DNA from: Sipunculus nudus
Lineage: Eukaryota; Annelida; Sipuncula; Golfingiida; Sipunculidae
DNA length: 64,000 nucleotides
Assembly: GCA_026874595.1 (NCBI GenBank)
Contig: CM049320.1
Location: 25,336,214-25,400,213, forward strand
Direction: 5' to 3'
Of this stretch, positions 12,131 through 40,116 are shown piece by piece. Each line of letters begins with the position of its first letter. The stretch's first letter is position 1. Below the pieces are notes generated by a model, which made no database searches, was not told the origin of the DNA, and was given only the letters and a program-made list of their open reading frames with translations. Both the position numbers and the translations under genes were made by a program.

Positions 12131-12650
12131 TACCACATCAAGTACAAAAACATTTATAACATCATATACCCTGCTAAGGGAAAGACGGCCGTTTTCTGGT
12201 ATCTTAACAGAGATCTCCACTGAGATCACAGAACTGTTTGGTAAACGTACTTAATCAAACCACTAAATCAACGCATGATAAAGGAAAAGCTAACATGACA
12301 AGTTAAGCAGACCTACCTCGACGAAAAAAGACACTTACTATATATGGATTATTGAGGCCCCCAAAGATTTTTTAAATTTTTATCTGGAACAAGAAGACGT
12401 ACACTTAAGATTTTCGAGTGCTGGAAATATATAGAGTGCGGATTTTGTGAACGGGGCATTAGCCCCGAAGGCACGCAAGAGAGAGATTGGCGGCAGGAGG
12501 GAGCGGGAGACGGACTGCGGACACCTGTTGGTCAAGACTGGAGTCATGTGACATCGCCGCCTTGGCGACCATATAGCCAATTGTTCAAGGTAGGAATTGT
12601 TCATTAGGTATACACATGTGCTTAAATAATTTATGTTTTGTCTCTGTGTG

Positions 12651-12654
<4 letters not shown>

Positions 12655-12692
<38 letters not shown>

Positions 12693-12852
12693 ACCACATA
12701 TCATCAGTTTATATAGTATTTGCCATTACGTATAGTTTATACGCATGTATGGTCGTTTACAAATGTAGTCGTGGAAGGGCAATATGCCCCCTCTTTCTCT
12801 CTCTCCCTTTCTCTCTCTCTCTCTCTCTACCTCTCTCTCTCTCTCTCTCTCT
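12655..12852. repeat. two (CT)n microsatellites
   Basis: CT tracts at 12655-12690 and 12793-12852, separated by about 100 bp of unique DNA. Confidence 0.9.
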
Positions 12853-13263
12853 GGATATAATACACAAACAAAACAATCACTCTTTTTTAAATACCCATGT
12901 GTGCACACAAAATAATTTTCCCGTTTGTCATCCTTGGCGTTTCAGTGCGTATAAGCTCAGTCAGGAACCCCTTCAAGCTAATAGAAATGTAAGTTACAAA
13001 TGCAAATCCTTTACATATAATACACAGCTGCTAAAGAGAACCATTTATTCAGGCATATATACACACCAAAGGTCGAGAAGTGAAAGACGGCCATACGAAA
13101 GTTGCGCTTTGCAGTATGGAGGCTACCCGTGCCAGCTAGAAAGCGTGCTTAAATTCATAATTCGTATATTTATTTATAAAGTGTAACAATAATAATATAT
13201 CCTGACGTACATGCACCTGCATCAAACATTTGATTAATGTGCAACCAAAAAGCATTCTAAAAT

Positions 13264-13266
<3 letters not shown>

Positions 13267-13312
<46 letters not shown>
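13267..13312. repeat. (TA)n microsatellite
   Basis: Pure TA run. Confidence 0.95.
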
Positions 13313-13315
<3 letters not shown>

Positions 13316-14934
13316 TCACGGAGAGTAGTAATAAGACTGAAAAGTTCCAGTGAAAAGCTCCTGAGTATTACAAAAAAGTCTTGAACTATTCAGTGATTGA
13401 CTATAGGGGAGTAAAAAGTGGAACCCCTGCAATCATCTTTATCTGCATATCTATATATAACAATGTTTAATTAAACTTAGAGAATCAATTAAGGAGGATG
13501 GAGCTATTCCATGATAACATTTGAATACAAGTATATTAACAGAATTGCTCCAAAATAAATGCAACCACGTAAAATACGCGATAAAACCAACTTGCAGGGT
13601 GGCCGCAATATCGGTTCCCTGTTTTAATCAAAGAAAATACTTCCCGTTCAAAATACCACTTTATAGTCCGCTTAAGAATGATACCTCGCACCGAATATTG
13701 TAGACATATTTGGTTGGCTTTTTTCATAGCCTCGGGCAGGGTCACCGACAACTGTCGCCCCTGGCTTTGTGGGTATTCCAATCATATAATTGAGCATCGA
13801 AATGCAGGGATATATAAGGTAAATTTGGCCACCCAGGTTTGAGACCCTGCTTTTGGGAGTGGTATTTTACACCCATATAGCCAGTCCAAATCTGCTTCAC
13901 AGGAAGTCCAAGAATAGACCTTTTCCATGAGCATGCGCACTGCGCATGAGAGTCGTCTGCTGTGTTCTGGTAAAATTAGCCAGCGTTGCGGAATTTGTCC
14001 AAAGAGACAAAATACATATGTCCGAGACTTCCACTGAAACCTGGACTTAAAAGGTGCCCATTCACCTACCTTTTATAGTTTTGAAAACAGATTTGTGTGA
14101 TTTCTGGCTTCCTCTGCATGTGTATACATGTATAAATGACCAAAAGATAATTTTGTTTGTGAAAAGTTCTTATACGGCTTTCGTGAAGGATGCATGAATT
14201 TGTTTATCAATAACGTGTTTGTAAACACAGCAATGTTGACAAACGGGAAAAATATGTAACCTTAGATGGTAGGTTGCATATATATGCGGAGGTAAAAAGG
14301 TCACCTGTTGCAAAACGCCATTTGCAAGGCTATGTCTTATCTGACTTGCTGTAAGATGCCCTTGTTGAACTTGTTTAATTATTTTTTCGGGCCCCCAGTT
14401 ATTGTAGACACGTTGATATAAACAAAAAAAGCAGCCTGTGTGCGGTAGTATCCACGTTTTCTTGCCTTCTATTATAAAAAGTTTCAAGGGATTATCTTTA
14501 GTTTATAAAGGTCAGATAGGTAATTTGGAAAAATGTTTGTTTTTTAACATTATATGATACGTGAAATATAAGAAATGCGACGATTCTAAGTCGTTATAAT
14601 GGACCCGAACATTGAGTGTCATTTGTCACCAACTGATGTCGCTGGTGTTTTGAAAAGGTCTATTATACCAGTTTTTTCAATTTGCTGTCTGAACGCAAAA
14701 GTGTTACAAAGATGTCCGTTTCTGGTTATATACCTTACGTTTGCAACCACTTGATTTTTCTTAATCATATGTTGAGAAGAACGTTTACAAATGAGTTATA
14801 AGTAACACTTATATGAGAGGACTTGGTATGACATGAAGCTTTTGAAAATACAAAAACATAATCATATCATATACACGTTATAACAGGACTAGTCTCTCAC
14901 CACATGCGCGACTGACTATATATGTTTTAGCTGC

Positions 14935-14938
<4 letters not shown>

Positions 14939-14979
<41 letters not shown>

Positions 14980-14998
14980 TATACATATATATATATAG
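14939..14998. repeat. (TA)n microsatellite with two TACATA breaks
   Basis: The TA run is broken twice by 'acatatata'. Confidence 0.9.
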
Positions 14999-15514
14999 TC
15001 GATCATAAACGATTATGTATACACATCAAAAGAAGTCATATAATATATCAAGATAAAATATTCCTATTCTGTCAGAGATATAAAACGGACCGGGCATGAA
15101 ACAGCGAACATCATTTAAAGTTTAATCTTGTGCACCGAAGAAGTGTCGACAATTCGGCCATTGCCCTATAGCTGACCTTTCAGCTTGATGTGCAAATTAT
15201 ACTGAATTTACTTGATCAATAGTTTAGGTATACTTATATACAACATATTTCACGCGGTAAAGTAGCTGGGATATTAAAATAATCGATTAATAATCGATCT
15301 TTTTCTTATCTTTCAATCATCGAATATGAGTTTACAACCGATTATACGACCGCAAGTTTATACTTACATATACATTTTTGACGGAGGGATTGTATACAAG
15401 CAAGCACTCGGTTGCGAAATGTCCCATGTAACTTCCGTTTTTTTTTTAGATCTAAATGATCTCCATGGTTGCGTGGAGATTGACGGAGAACTATTGCACT
15501 GTACTATAGACGGA

Positions 15515-15640
15515 CTGGACATTCGAAGGGTAAAACGCTCGGCTGTCTCCGCTGGCGACCCGGGTTTGATCCCGGCGTTGCTGTAAGATTGGGTTGTTGT
15601 GGCCCGTCCGAGGTAAAAAGCCCGGTATACCGGGTTTATC
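15515..15640 (+). mobile_element. tRNA-like SINE, family 3, copy 1
   Basis: 'gctggcgacccgggtttgat' then 'ccc' (B-box-like), 'gggttgttgtggcccgtccg' and 'aggt'. The reverse complement of 49115-49290 has the same words in the same order. No intact tRNA fold is evident. Confidence 0.6.
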
Positions 15641-15724
15641 AGCTAGTTTTCCATAAATCCCTTTTTTTCGGTTTAAAATTTGATGTCTGTTTAAAGACGA
15701 CATTGTTTTAAACATTCCAACAAT

Positions 15725-15921
15725 TAAGGGCATATATACAATATACAATATACAATATATAATACACAATACACACTATACAATATTCAATATAAAATAT
15801 ACAGTAAGAAGAAACAAGATACAAGATACAATGTACAGTGTACAATATACAGCAATCAACATACAATAATACAATATTCAATATGCAATATGCGATATAT
15901 AATATACAACATATAATATAT
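15725..15921. repeat. degenerate ACAATAT-rich tandem tract
   Basis: About 200 bp of imperfect 'atacaatat' words. It continues at 16075-16135 after the SINE, showing that the SINE inserted into a pre-existing tract. Confidence 0.8.
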
Positions 15922-16074
15922 GTTACAGGGTGACATAAAAGCGGGCCGAACTGTCTCGCTAGTGAAGCTTGGTTTTCTAGCGAAGCGGTTGGGACGCCGG
16001 ACTTGTGCGCCACCGTTATGGGTTCGAATCCAGGATCGGCCCAGGATTTTCCCTCATTTATTTGTCTTCGTAAC
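15922..16074 (+). mobile_element. tRNA-derived SINE, family 1, copy 2
   Basis: Near full-length match to 7425-7578, including 'gacataaaagcgg', 'gaactgtctcgctagt', 'tctagcgaagcggttgg' and 'gggttcgaatcc'. It splits the ACAATAT tract, so it is the younger insertion. Confidence 0.75.
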
Positions 16075-16135
16075 ATATACAATGGACAATTCACAACATT
16101 ATATATACAATATACTACAAAATATTACAATATAA

Positions 16136-17540
16136 AATAAGTTATATGCCACGTCCTGCATTATTATAATGGTTATCAAATAAAACTGGTATACACACAT
16201 GTCCGCGTGTTTAATTGAATAAAGCCAGTGACAGGGCTAGTGACAGTGAAATTTATCTGATATGATACGTGTCTAGCAGAAGTAGATCTTACAGGTATCA
16301 CCTGGCTCCGTGGGGCGTAAAGCACGTACTTGTGAAGTGAAAACATCTGGGTTGACGTGATGGTGGGAAGGTTCTACAGATCAGAACAGCACGTACTACA
16401 ACGGTCACGTGACTAGCGTACCTGTGTTGTACAAGCATTCCACTGCCGTTAACTCGTGTATCACTTAGAAATAACAGTCATAATAAGAGATACCCCGGGG
16501 TGGATTAAAGCCACGTGCAGGGGCCATCAAGCATTCACGACGGGTAAATATCGACACATGCAGGTGTCGTGTTTTACAGGCATATCACACTAGTTTCTCT
16601 TGTTTTAGTCTGTAACACGTAATATGTAACGTGCTGTAGAGCTGCTATCGAACAGACTGTCCAGTTATCTGTGATTTTATATCACAATTAGGATACTGTG
16701 GTAGGCTTCATACTTGTTAGGTTTTCAAATTATTGGCGAAAGACAAATGATCATGAATGAGACGTTACGTTTACATTGATAAAGCGTTCTTCATACTGTG
16801 GAATATACTGTTGCGTCGAAAGTCAACAGGTAAACGATTTATATTTTTAATAATAAATGATCGTTAATGTTATCTGTAAAGCAGAGATTTTTTTTATTAT
16901 TTGAAAAAATATAACATTTTTTATACCATCTGGCAAGAGTTTACAAGAACTTGATGTTTATTTTTCGGGTCATCGGACATATTAAATAAATGATATAATA
17001 ATGGAGGCACCCCGTGTATAGGTTTTTCTTAGACAATATTGCGTAAAAGAGCCCCCAGAAATAACTGATGAACCGAAAAACGGAACCATTTCACCCCACG
17101 TTTTTGAAGCGAACCACTATATATCGAAGATAGATATATACTGATAAGGATGCTAGTTGAAAAGAAAACAAGAGTTACAGCTAAGGAACAATTGATTACA
17201 TTTGGAAGATATTCATGATCACCATAATATGTTTTTAGAGATTTCTGTGCCAGCCGAGGGTCAGAAAAAATCACTAGTATAATAGAACTCGCCTTTGTTC
17301 TGACGAGCAAAGCTCAACTGTGATCCAGTGACATTTTCTGTGAAGCACACCAAAGTTTTATTATGATGCTGGCGGAGGTAGATATGTGATCTCTGACTAC
17401 TTTTCTTTTTATGAAATATGACCGGAAGTAAGTCACTGTTCCCAAGGCTAAAACCATGAAAGTACCATAAATCTACTTTGTTATATGTGGTTGAAGTTTC
17501 CTTTACTGATGTATTATCTGTATTTGTTGTATATGCCTGA
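16136..17540. other. no gene recognised
   Basis: No splice-bounded coding segment. A fragment of the CCTCCGCC element end ('ctggcggaggtagatatgtg') lies at 17370-17390. Confidence 0.4.
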
Positions 17541-17900
17541 AATAAATCTCATTTAATTACCACAAATCTGCATTCGAAAGAGAATATCTGAATAAAATCA
17601 AATTAAATTATCATTTATCTGCATTTTGAATAATATCTAAACAATATCTCATTGAATTAACTATAATCTTAATTTTAATAAATATCTATTAAGTATACAT
17701 AAGGATATAAAATTGATATGTATTTTAAGTAATTATTTTAACAGAATATCCTATTATTACTTCTCATATTCATTATTATTAAATAGCTTAATTTTATTAC
17801 TACTATACTCTGTTCTGTTTTTAGTGAATATACCTGGATAACATCTCATTTAATTCACTTTTTATTTGAAAATCTGAACAAAATCTCTCTTAATTACATA
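17541..17900. repeat. AT-rich imperfect tandem repeat
   Basis: Words such as 'atctgaataaaatc', 'aaacaatatctcattgaatt' and 'tctgaacaaaatctctctta' recur about every 55-65 bp with many changes. It looks like an old satellite-like tract. Confidence 0.5.
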
Positions 17901-17935
17901 CCTTTGATCGTGTAGGTATCTTTTATTTATAAACC

Positions 17936-18756
17936 AGGGAGGTCTATGATGAAAATCTCCTATAATTCCAGGTAGTCCTTTCACACCTCCTTGAGAGCGG
18001 TGACAAGAGACCACAGAACAAGAGGCTCATCACGTGACCCTTCAGCAGACGACATCCCCTGCAGAGCAGACGACACATTCAACAGAGCAGACGACATGTC
18101 CCGCGGGGTCAGGAGGTCACTGTAGTCACGTGCTTCGGTCTTTTAAAATTTAGTGTGACGCAAAAAACACGTACTCGGCACGTAATAAACTCTAGCTTAA
18201 TACTCTCCCAAATCAACTTGGCGACATCTGGTAGATCGTTCACACGATTTAGGAAAATAAAAAGTGAGAGTTGTCACCGTTTGTCACTGTAGCAGCCACA
18301 TTTATGAAATTTGTCATATCATATTATTGTTTAAGCGGCAACAATTAGTCCCACTCTCATCGTCAGACGCGAACATTGTCGCGGCGCTGTTCACAGCCCA
18401 GAGAGGCGCCAAAAGTGACAGACTGCCATATAAGAATCTCAAAGCATTAGTTTCACCTCATTTCAGATTGTGACGTGCCCTCCCGTAGACCAGACAACAC
18501 AGACTGTGGCGTGGGGGTAAAAATTGGCTCGCTTGGGTTTCTAAATATGTTTACGATTGAACTGAACAGGGTTCCCGCTCCCTACGGTCAAATAAACAAA
18601 CGCAGTCACCGGCAAAGAATTCGACGTCACTGTGTTACATAGTCAGTTTCAAGCTTGATAAAAATAGTACTGTTGCTTATTTCTCGCGCCGCATTGTGGG
18701 AAAGCACACGCATTTACATAATTTTCCCCAGTACACTTCTCCACTGAACATCAAAG
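17936..18756 (+). promoter_or_regulatory. 5' flank of the C1QTNF12-like gene
   Basis: GC-richer than the distal flank. 'gcagacgaca' is repeated three to four times at 18045-18100, and CACGTG-type words occur nearby. At 18685-18708 'tttctcgcgccgcattgtgg' then 'gaaag' combines an E2F-like TTTCTCGCGCC with a GTGGGAA (CSL-like) word. No clear TATA box is seen. Promoter status is inferred from the position of the start codon. Confidence 0.35.
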
Positions 18757-34181
<15,425 letters not shown>

Positions 34182-34320
34182 ATTATCGAGAATAACTAGA
34201 TAATCAAACCGGATTTATACGGTAGTATCACCGCATGAGGCCAATAGGATGCACTCTTGATGTCACGTGATTATGAATTGATCACGTGGTCCCTGTGTCG
34301 CGCGATAATAAATTGATCAC
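34182..34320 (+). promoter_or_regulatory. 3' UTR with three CACGTG words and a poly(A) signal
   Basis: AATAAA at 34307-34312, about 126 nt after the stop. Three CACGTG E-box words lie within 60 bp (about 34263-34322) in a partly repeated 'attgatcacgtg' context. The poly(A) role is inferred from position. Confidence 0.4.
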
Positions 34321-34387
34321 GTGTTCAAAAGAAAAACGGGTGGAGAAAGCCAGTGGGATGCTGAAGTACTGCATTAATGGATGTATA

Positions 34388-34449
<62 letters not shown>

Positions 34450-35960
34450 CTTTACACTAAATGACGAGAATTAATTTTAACTATTCTGATAACTTTACAT
34501 TTTTATAATGAGTGCATATATACAGTATTGTTGTACATTGGTTTAAAGAGGAATGTATAATTATGTTTTCTATATAGTCAGTGTTGTAATTATGTTGTTC
34601 GAGGAGCATTCATTGTTATGGTTGTTGCATTGACTATTTGACCAATACTTAAGTTATGACTTAAGTGTCACTTTAATATCGTGGTTCGAAAATGACGAAC
34701 CTGAACGTATAAACCCATATATAAAGTCATGTGTCGTCAGAAGAGTGTTCAGTTTGTTTTGTGGAAATGCAAGTGGTCTGATTGACTGTGACAGTTACAC
34801 ATGAGAAGTGACATGAAAAAAAAATTATAAAAAAAGAGTATAATTGAAGATGTCATTATGCAAAACACACCTTCCCCGCTCAACTTCCCAAAACTCGTCC
34901 GATGATCGATTATTATTATTTTCATGGATCATCTATATTACCGTAAAATTTGCTGTATTGAATTATACTTAAAATGTTGACCGAGGAAATGTAGTCGAAC
35001 TTCATCATGGCGAACGGTAACTGCGGATTTTTCCACACGTATATTTGTTGCAAAGTTTTATTGGTCATTGTTCTGTGCCCCGATATTTTTATAGCTCTAA
35101 CAGAATGAAAATTTTTACATGACTTCTTTGGATGTGCCTACTTAATCGTTTGTCATAGATTATATAAAAATACAGTCGATTTAACCGATTATGAAAAACA
35201 AAACGACCAATTATTCATATATATATACAAGACCAATGTTATATGACATATTCATGGCTTAATAACATCTTCATATAACGTAGTATTTATGATAATTACA
35301 TATAGAATATCAGATATGTCTACCTTATTATCTTGTTTCTTATAGTGCTAATCCCCGATACGTTGGTCCTCCTTTCATGTGTACAATGATAGAGGATTCA
35401 AGGGAGTTTCGAAGTACACACTAAGTTGTGTGTTTTATGATATTTATTAAAGCCATATTTGACCTTTTTGTGTATTATGTGCACCATATAAAACTTGTTT
35501 TCGGTCATTCCGCTCCTAGTTTGAGTGGGCGCCTGGTAATAGATCACTGGTTCACTCGTCCACGACGTTGTATGGTTGTAACTTGTGTAAGGAATGTCAA
35601 CTCACGACAAGCGTAGGATTAAAGATATACAAGACACGCTTTTATCTATTATACATTGTGTGGGCTATTTTTTTAGGATAAAGAATGTGTTTTGCACCGG
35701 TATGGACCAGAGTACAGACAAAGGTTACCCAGACAGCGTGTGGCTTATGTGTTATCTTTATATACCTCGAAATGTTCTATACGAAAGGGGCCGCCCACGC
35801 GCTGTGTACTTCTCCTCGTAAAAACAAGAAGTCTCTGAAAAGCTATAATCACAAACACACCTGTATAAATAATACATTTACGTACAACCATGCATGTATC
35901 TGGGAAACATAAAGATTGCCTGGGAATGAAACTATTACAAATTCCATTTTTGTCAACTAA
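34321..35960. other. no gene recognised
   Basis: A (TA)n run lies at 34393-34444. Open frames at 35428-35969 overlap on both strands and show no domain. AT-rich intergenic DNA. Confidence 0.4.
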
Positions 35961-35968
35961 TATTCCCA

Positions 35969-36115
35969 TAAATACGCTTTACCAATTCATAAATACCAAG
36001 CCTTACATGGGATATCTCGGTCACACAATTATGATTTTTCACGATCTCATATTATAGCTTGACATAATGGCCCATCATGGACATTTCATAAACATAAAAA
36101 CATTAAAGTTCGCAA

Positions 36116-36157
<42 letters not shown>

Positions 36158-37440
36158 TATATAGCTGTTTATTATTATAAATGGGTCTTATTTACGCCCT
36201 CGTTTTTACTAATGTATACATCTTGTCTCAACTTTATTCAATTACATTTTCTTATTGATTAAGTCATCAGTGTTTTCCTAAAGCATTTACCTTTTTATCA
36301 GCTATGTATATTTATTCAATATATATATACTTTATATTTCGGTTTCAGTACATCTGATAACGCAAATTCCCGTATCAGCAAATGACCTTAATGACCCCGA
36401 TACTTGTCGTCTGATTACCAAAAATACGCTTTATAAATTCATAAATATCGTACATATCTAGCTTGACTGATATTTCGGTTAAAAGACCATATATATATAT
36501 ATATATATATATATACTTGATCATTATTATAAATGGGTCTTATTCACGCCGTCATGTATACTATTGTATACAAATTTTTATGTGTTTCGTTATTATTTAG
36601 TCGACAGGTATTTCAAAACATATATACATTTTTATCAGCTCAATAAGATATTTATTAGTACATATACTTTGGACTCTCGCAAATTCCACCTTAGTTGATA
36701 CACGACCCACCAGCATTCTGGGAAAATTTACGTTATAGCAAATGTCCTCAATGACACCGACACATGTTGTAAGCTGGCTCATAGCCACAATCTAAAGTTC
36801 GGGAAAGCCTGCCTTTCCCAGAAACGAGACCCCATAAAGAAAAGCATCGGCGATTTTTTTAATAGGAATGATTGCATCGATAAAGTGTTTTTCTTTTAAT
36901 ATTTCATATGTCAGTGTAAGTAGGTCCATGTGTTCAGGGTAGTTGCTTTAAAGGGGTTCCAATGGTTCTTCTAAACTATTTGACATTTTGCGGCCATTGA
37001 AATTATTCCAGGTCTAAGTCAAGGTAAAAGCGCACATTCGATTTTTTATACCGTTTCAATGATTTGTATATATTATAAGAGACATCGCGTGATTAGACCT
37101 ATTACTGGAATGTTTGTTAATCGACCAAGCAGTTTATTGAATTAATAATAAGACCCTTGCCAAGGAATGTTTGGAGAACAGTCTATAGACCCTCCCCACT
37201 ATGCGCCTTGGTTTACTTAATTTATTTGTATTTTGTTGTTATTAGGTCGACAGGTATTTTCAAACATTTATCTTATTATCACTCTACCCCTAGCTGAATG
37301 ACAACCTAGGAACCTTCTGGGATGTTACACGTCAGCAAAAATCCCGATACATGTCGTTTGATCACCACGTTGTTTTCTTGCTCGTAGCCACAAACGAAAG
37401 TTCTGGAAAGCCAGCCTTTCCAAGACAAAAAAAAGGATGG
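35969..37440 (+). repeat. ~450-bp unit repeated about three times
   Basis: 'aatacgcttta.caattcataaata' starts units at 35969 and 36423. 'ttattataaatgggtcttat' recurs at about 36173 and 36525. 'ttatttagtcgacaggtatt' at about 36590 recurs as 'ttattaggtcgacaggtatt' at 37240, followed in both by '..ttctggga', 'cgacacatgtt'/'cgatacatgtc' and 'gctggctcatagccacaa'-like words. TA runs sit inside units (36120-36154, 36490-36516). No coding capacity. Confidence 0.65.
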
Positions 37441-37559
37441 AAATAGAATATTCTGGACTTTTAATTAGCTCAGCTGACTCTAATAAATCTGAGCTATAGC
37501 GATCACCCTTCGTCAGTTAATAGGGCAAAAAGCGTAACTGTTAGACCTATAGAAATTTC

Positions 37560-37890
37560 TAACTCTAAATCCAGGGGGGGGGGGGGCGGGGGTTATAGGC
37601 AAATCTTCTTGAGAACCTGAAATTGGTGATCTATATTTAGCGAACTACGGGTTGATTTGTAACACCCAGGCAGTCAGACGGGGCACATATTGTATTAAAT
37701 GGGCCTTGAAATATTCGCGTAATATTCAGGGAGGTACTGAGAAAAGAAATTTTGGAAAATGAGACTAGGTTAAGGTGACCTACATTCTGCCAATTGTCGG
37801 GGGGGGGGGCATGACTTGGGGCACCCTTTAGTCAAATACGCACAAATTGTAATTGGTATTTCTAGAATCTTCTGACGTAATAACCAGGGC
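37560..37890 (-). repeat. inverted solitary copy of the ERE-bearing repeat
   Basis: Reading the minus strand gives 'cagaagattctaga', 'acaatttgtgc' and 'gggtgcccca', then an ERE-like site, then 'ggcccatttaatacaatatg' and 'tgccccgtctgactgcctgg', the order of the 5.3-6.3 kb units. About two partial units, interrupted by a G-run (37799-37809). Confidence 0.7.
37767..37781. promoter_or_regulatory. ERE-like palindrome, degenerate
   Basis: AGGTTAAGGTGACCT keeps one perfect half-site (TGACCT) and a one-base-changed partner with the right 3-bp spacer. Confidence 0.35.
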
Positions 37891-38039
37891 GACAGAGAGT
37901 CTATGACCAGCTTATTTGCGTAAGAGTGCCTTTACAACTATAATGATTTTTTTCGTCATATTTGACAACGCTTCATGGTCTAAAGTACGCTGTTACTTGA
38001 CATAAACCAGAACTTTGTTAGCTTTTTTAGTGTACTTTC

Positions 38040-38345
38040 TAATATTGTCTAAAATTTGTTTTAACTCAGCATACCGGTAAATCCTTCTCCATGTTTGTTG
38101 AATTTCTGACCGCATGAATTCAAGCATGGCTCGCACGGGTAACTTGACGACGGCTTACTTGTAAGTAATACAGGAAATGACTCGTTACCAAACAGAGACG
38201 GAGTTTCAGTTCGGGTTGTGAGTTAACATTCATTCTTTTGTGTTAATTCATCATTCGTGGCTTAATATTAAGAATGTGGGATGTTTACTACGATATGAAT
38301 GCAACCTGATGGATGGCCGCTGCAGTCAATTCCCCTGTATGGCGT
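38040..38345 (+). repeat. dispersed repeat, pair of 42260-42545
   Basis: 'aactcagcat', 'ttctgaccgcatgaatt', 'ggaaatgactcgttacca', 'agagtttcagtt', 'catcattcgtggctta', 'gctgtttac' and 'gatatgaatgc' occur in the same order and strand in both copies, the second being inside CMPK2 copy A intron 3. Unclassified. Confidence 0.75.
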
Positions 38346-39031
38346 GAATCAAGACAAAAGTTACCAGCCAAATATAAGTAGTGTATTCACGGAGAGACAC
38401 TAAACTTTTTATGACAAAGAGAATAAAATCCCTTTTCCCAGAATATCATGTATACATTTCTTCAGTCTTTCTTAAAATTCTTGAGTATGTATATTGATTG
38501 TATGCTCAGTAGTTAATACTTTTTGTTCCAGTTTCATACATTCAGCAACAAATATGAATGACAAAATGCATAGTTGAAATATTAACGAGGAATGTATGGA
38601 GAAAAACCTAGAAATATGACATGAATACAACTCGCAATCGCTATTTTAAATATTCTGCTAAAACAAAATGAGAAGGCCTAACCCTACTTTGTCGCTCTCC
38701 TAAAATAGCAGAGGAATCGACCCTCATCCCCATCCCCCCCCCCCCCGAGCAGCCCCCCTCCCCCCCCCCCCCGCCACCCCCTCATCTCTGAAAGAAGGCA
38801 AATGCTCTGTATAAAATATTACTCTTATATTGCCCAAGCATATAAAATAAAATGAGAACTTACTGGAAGAGCAGTGTAGTTTCAAGTGTATTTGTGGGTT
38901 ATGTCGGTCCTTCCGATATATAAACAATATAATATAACTATATAAACCATATAAAATACATAGCCCTATTACAAATTGTATGACCTCACAGGTAGTAATA
39001 CATACACTAGAAGTTATATCATTTTTGTAAG

Positions 39032-39038
<7 letters not shown>

Positions 39039-39086
<48 letters not shown>
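39039..39086. repeat. (TA)n microsatellite
   Basis: Pure TA run. Confidence 0.95.
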
Positions 39087-39088
<2 letters not shown>

Positions 39089-39697
39089 CTTATTTACAAA
39101 TCTCCTACCGGGTTCCTGAAAAGAAATATAAGGATATTAATAGAAACATTTGAGACAAAAAATATTGGAGTTTATATGAATTTTCAGCCAAATATATAAG
39201 AAAAATATCGGAGTTTTCACCGCACAATTTTGATTACTTATCATGACCATCAGTTCTCCAAACGGCATCTAAAAGTCTCTCTAATTGGTCTAATTCAAAC
39301 CGTACATGCACAGCTCTACATAAAGGCTGATTTATTTTCAATACAACAGATTGATATAATAGTTATTATTCAAAATTAACTGTTATATTTAAAACACAAT
39401 TGTGCTGTGAAAAATAAAAAAAATAATGAAGCTAATAGGAGATTATGTTCGAAGTACTGGAAATTACAGAATTTTTTTTCATAGGAAAATATAAGAATAT
39501 ATACGAAATATATAGGAGTCTGTATCTACAGATTTGTCTCGTTCTTCGTATCTATGATTGAATCCCATGACCAAAAACCTTGGACTGAATCCCCCTCGTA
39601 CAGACGTAATGATTAATTAATATGTAAAGCCAATATTACCAATGAAATCACATGGCAATAAGAGGAAGCAGTTTGCAGAGTTTCTGGTGTTTTTGTG

Positions 39698-39701
<4 letters not shown>

Positions 39702-39740
<39 letters not shown>
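39702..39740. repeat. (TA)n(GT)n microsatellite
   Basis: A short TA run followed by about 14 GT units. Confidence 0.9.
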
Positions 39741-39743
<3 letters not shown>

Positions 39744-39874
39744 ATGTATGTATGTATGTACTCTCAATAAGATGAATACATAGGAAAAAAGGCTGTGCAT
39801 AACTATAGATGAACCAGTTACACATAATGAGCTATTAACAGAGTGATTAAGTCAGTTTTTTTTAATTAAATAAA

Positions 39875-39880
39875 TTTATT
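39875..39880 (-). terminator. possible poly(A) signal of CMPK2 copy A
   Basis: TTTATT on the + strand reads AATAAA on the minus strand, about 240 nt past the CMPK2 stop codon. Inferred from position only. Confidence 0.3.
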
Positions 39881-40116
39881 AGATACACTTTGGAATATTT
39901 CTTTATAGTAAGCTGGTTTGAATATTAAATAATTTAGCTAATTATAGGTATAAGAAACGCCGAGGATCCGACTACCTCACAATAGCATATACTAGTGCCT
40001 CCTACCCGTAATAGTGTATGAGGTAACAAACATCCTGAATATATATTAAATACCCATGACCATAAAAATAGATCGTGAGAGTCACGACAAAATTGTATAA
40101 CGTTTCCAATGTCAAG

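Larger units (their letters stand above)
12131..15500. other. no gene recognised; microsatellites
   Basis: Contains CT runs (12655-12690, 12793-12852) and TA runs (13267-13312, 14939-14998). The 182-codon open frame starting at 12638 and its reverse shadow are CT-repeat read-throughs (SLSLSL). The minus-strand 105-codon frame at 14170-14487 is not recognised. Confidence 0.45.
38346..40020. other. no gene recognised
   Basis: C-runs at about 38733-38776, a TA run at 39039-39086 and a TA/GT run at 39702-39740. No coding exon found between the repeats and the CMPK2 3' flank. Confidence 0.45.

Noticed and set aside
12638-13186. 182-codon ORF
   Set aside because: Two CT microsatellites joined by open unique DNA. 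No domain and no splice context.
14170-14487. 105-codon ORF on the minus strand
   Set aside because: Looks open by chance; no recognised motif, splice sites or repeat identity.
15708-16094. 128-codon ORF on the minus strand
   Set aside because: ACAATAT tandem tract plus SINE read in reverse (Cys/Ile/Tyr repeats).
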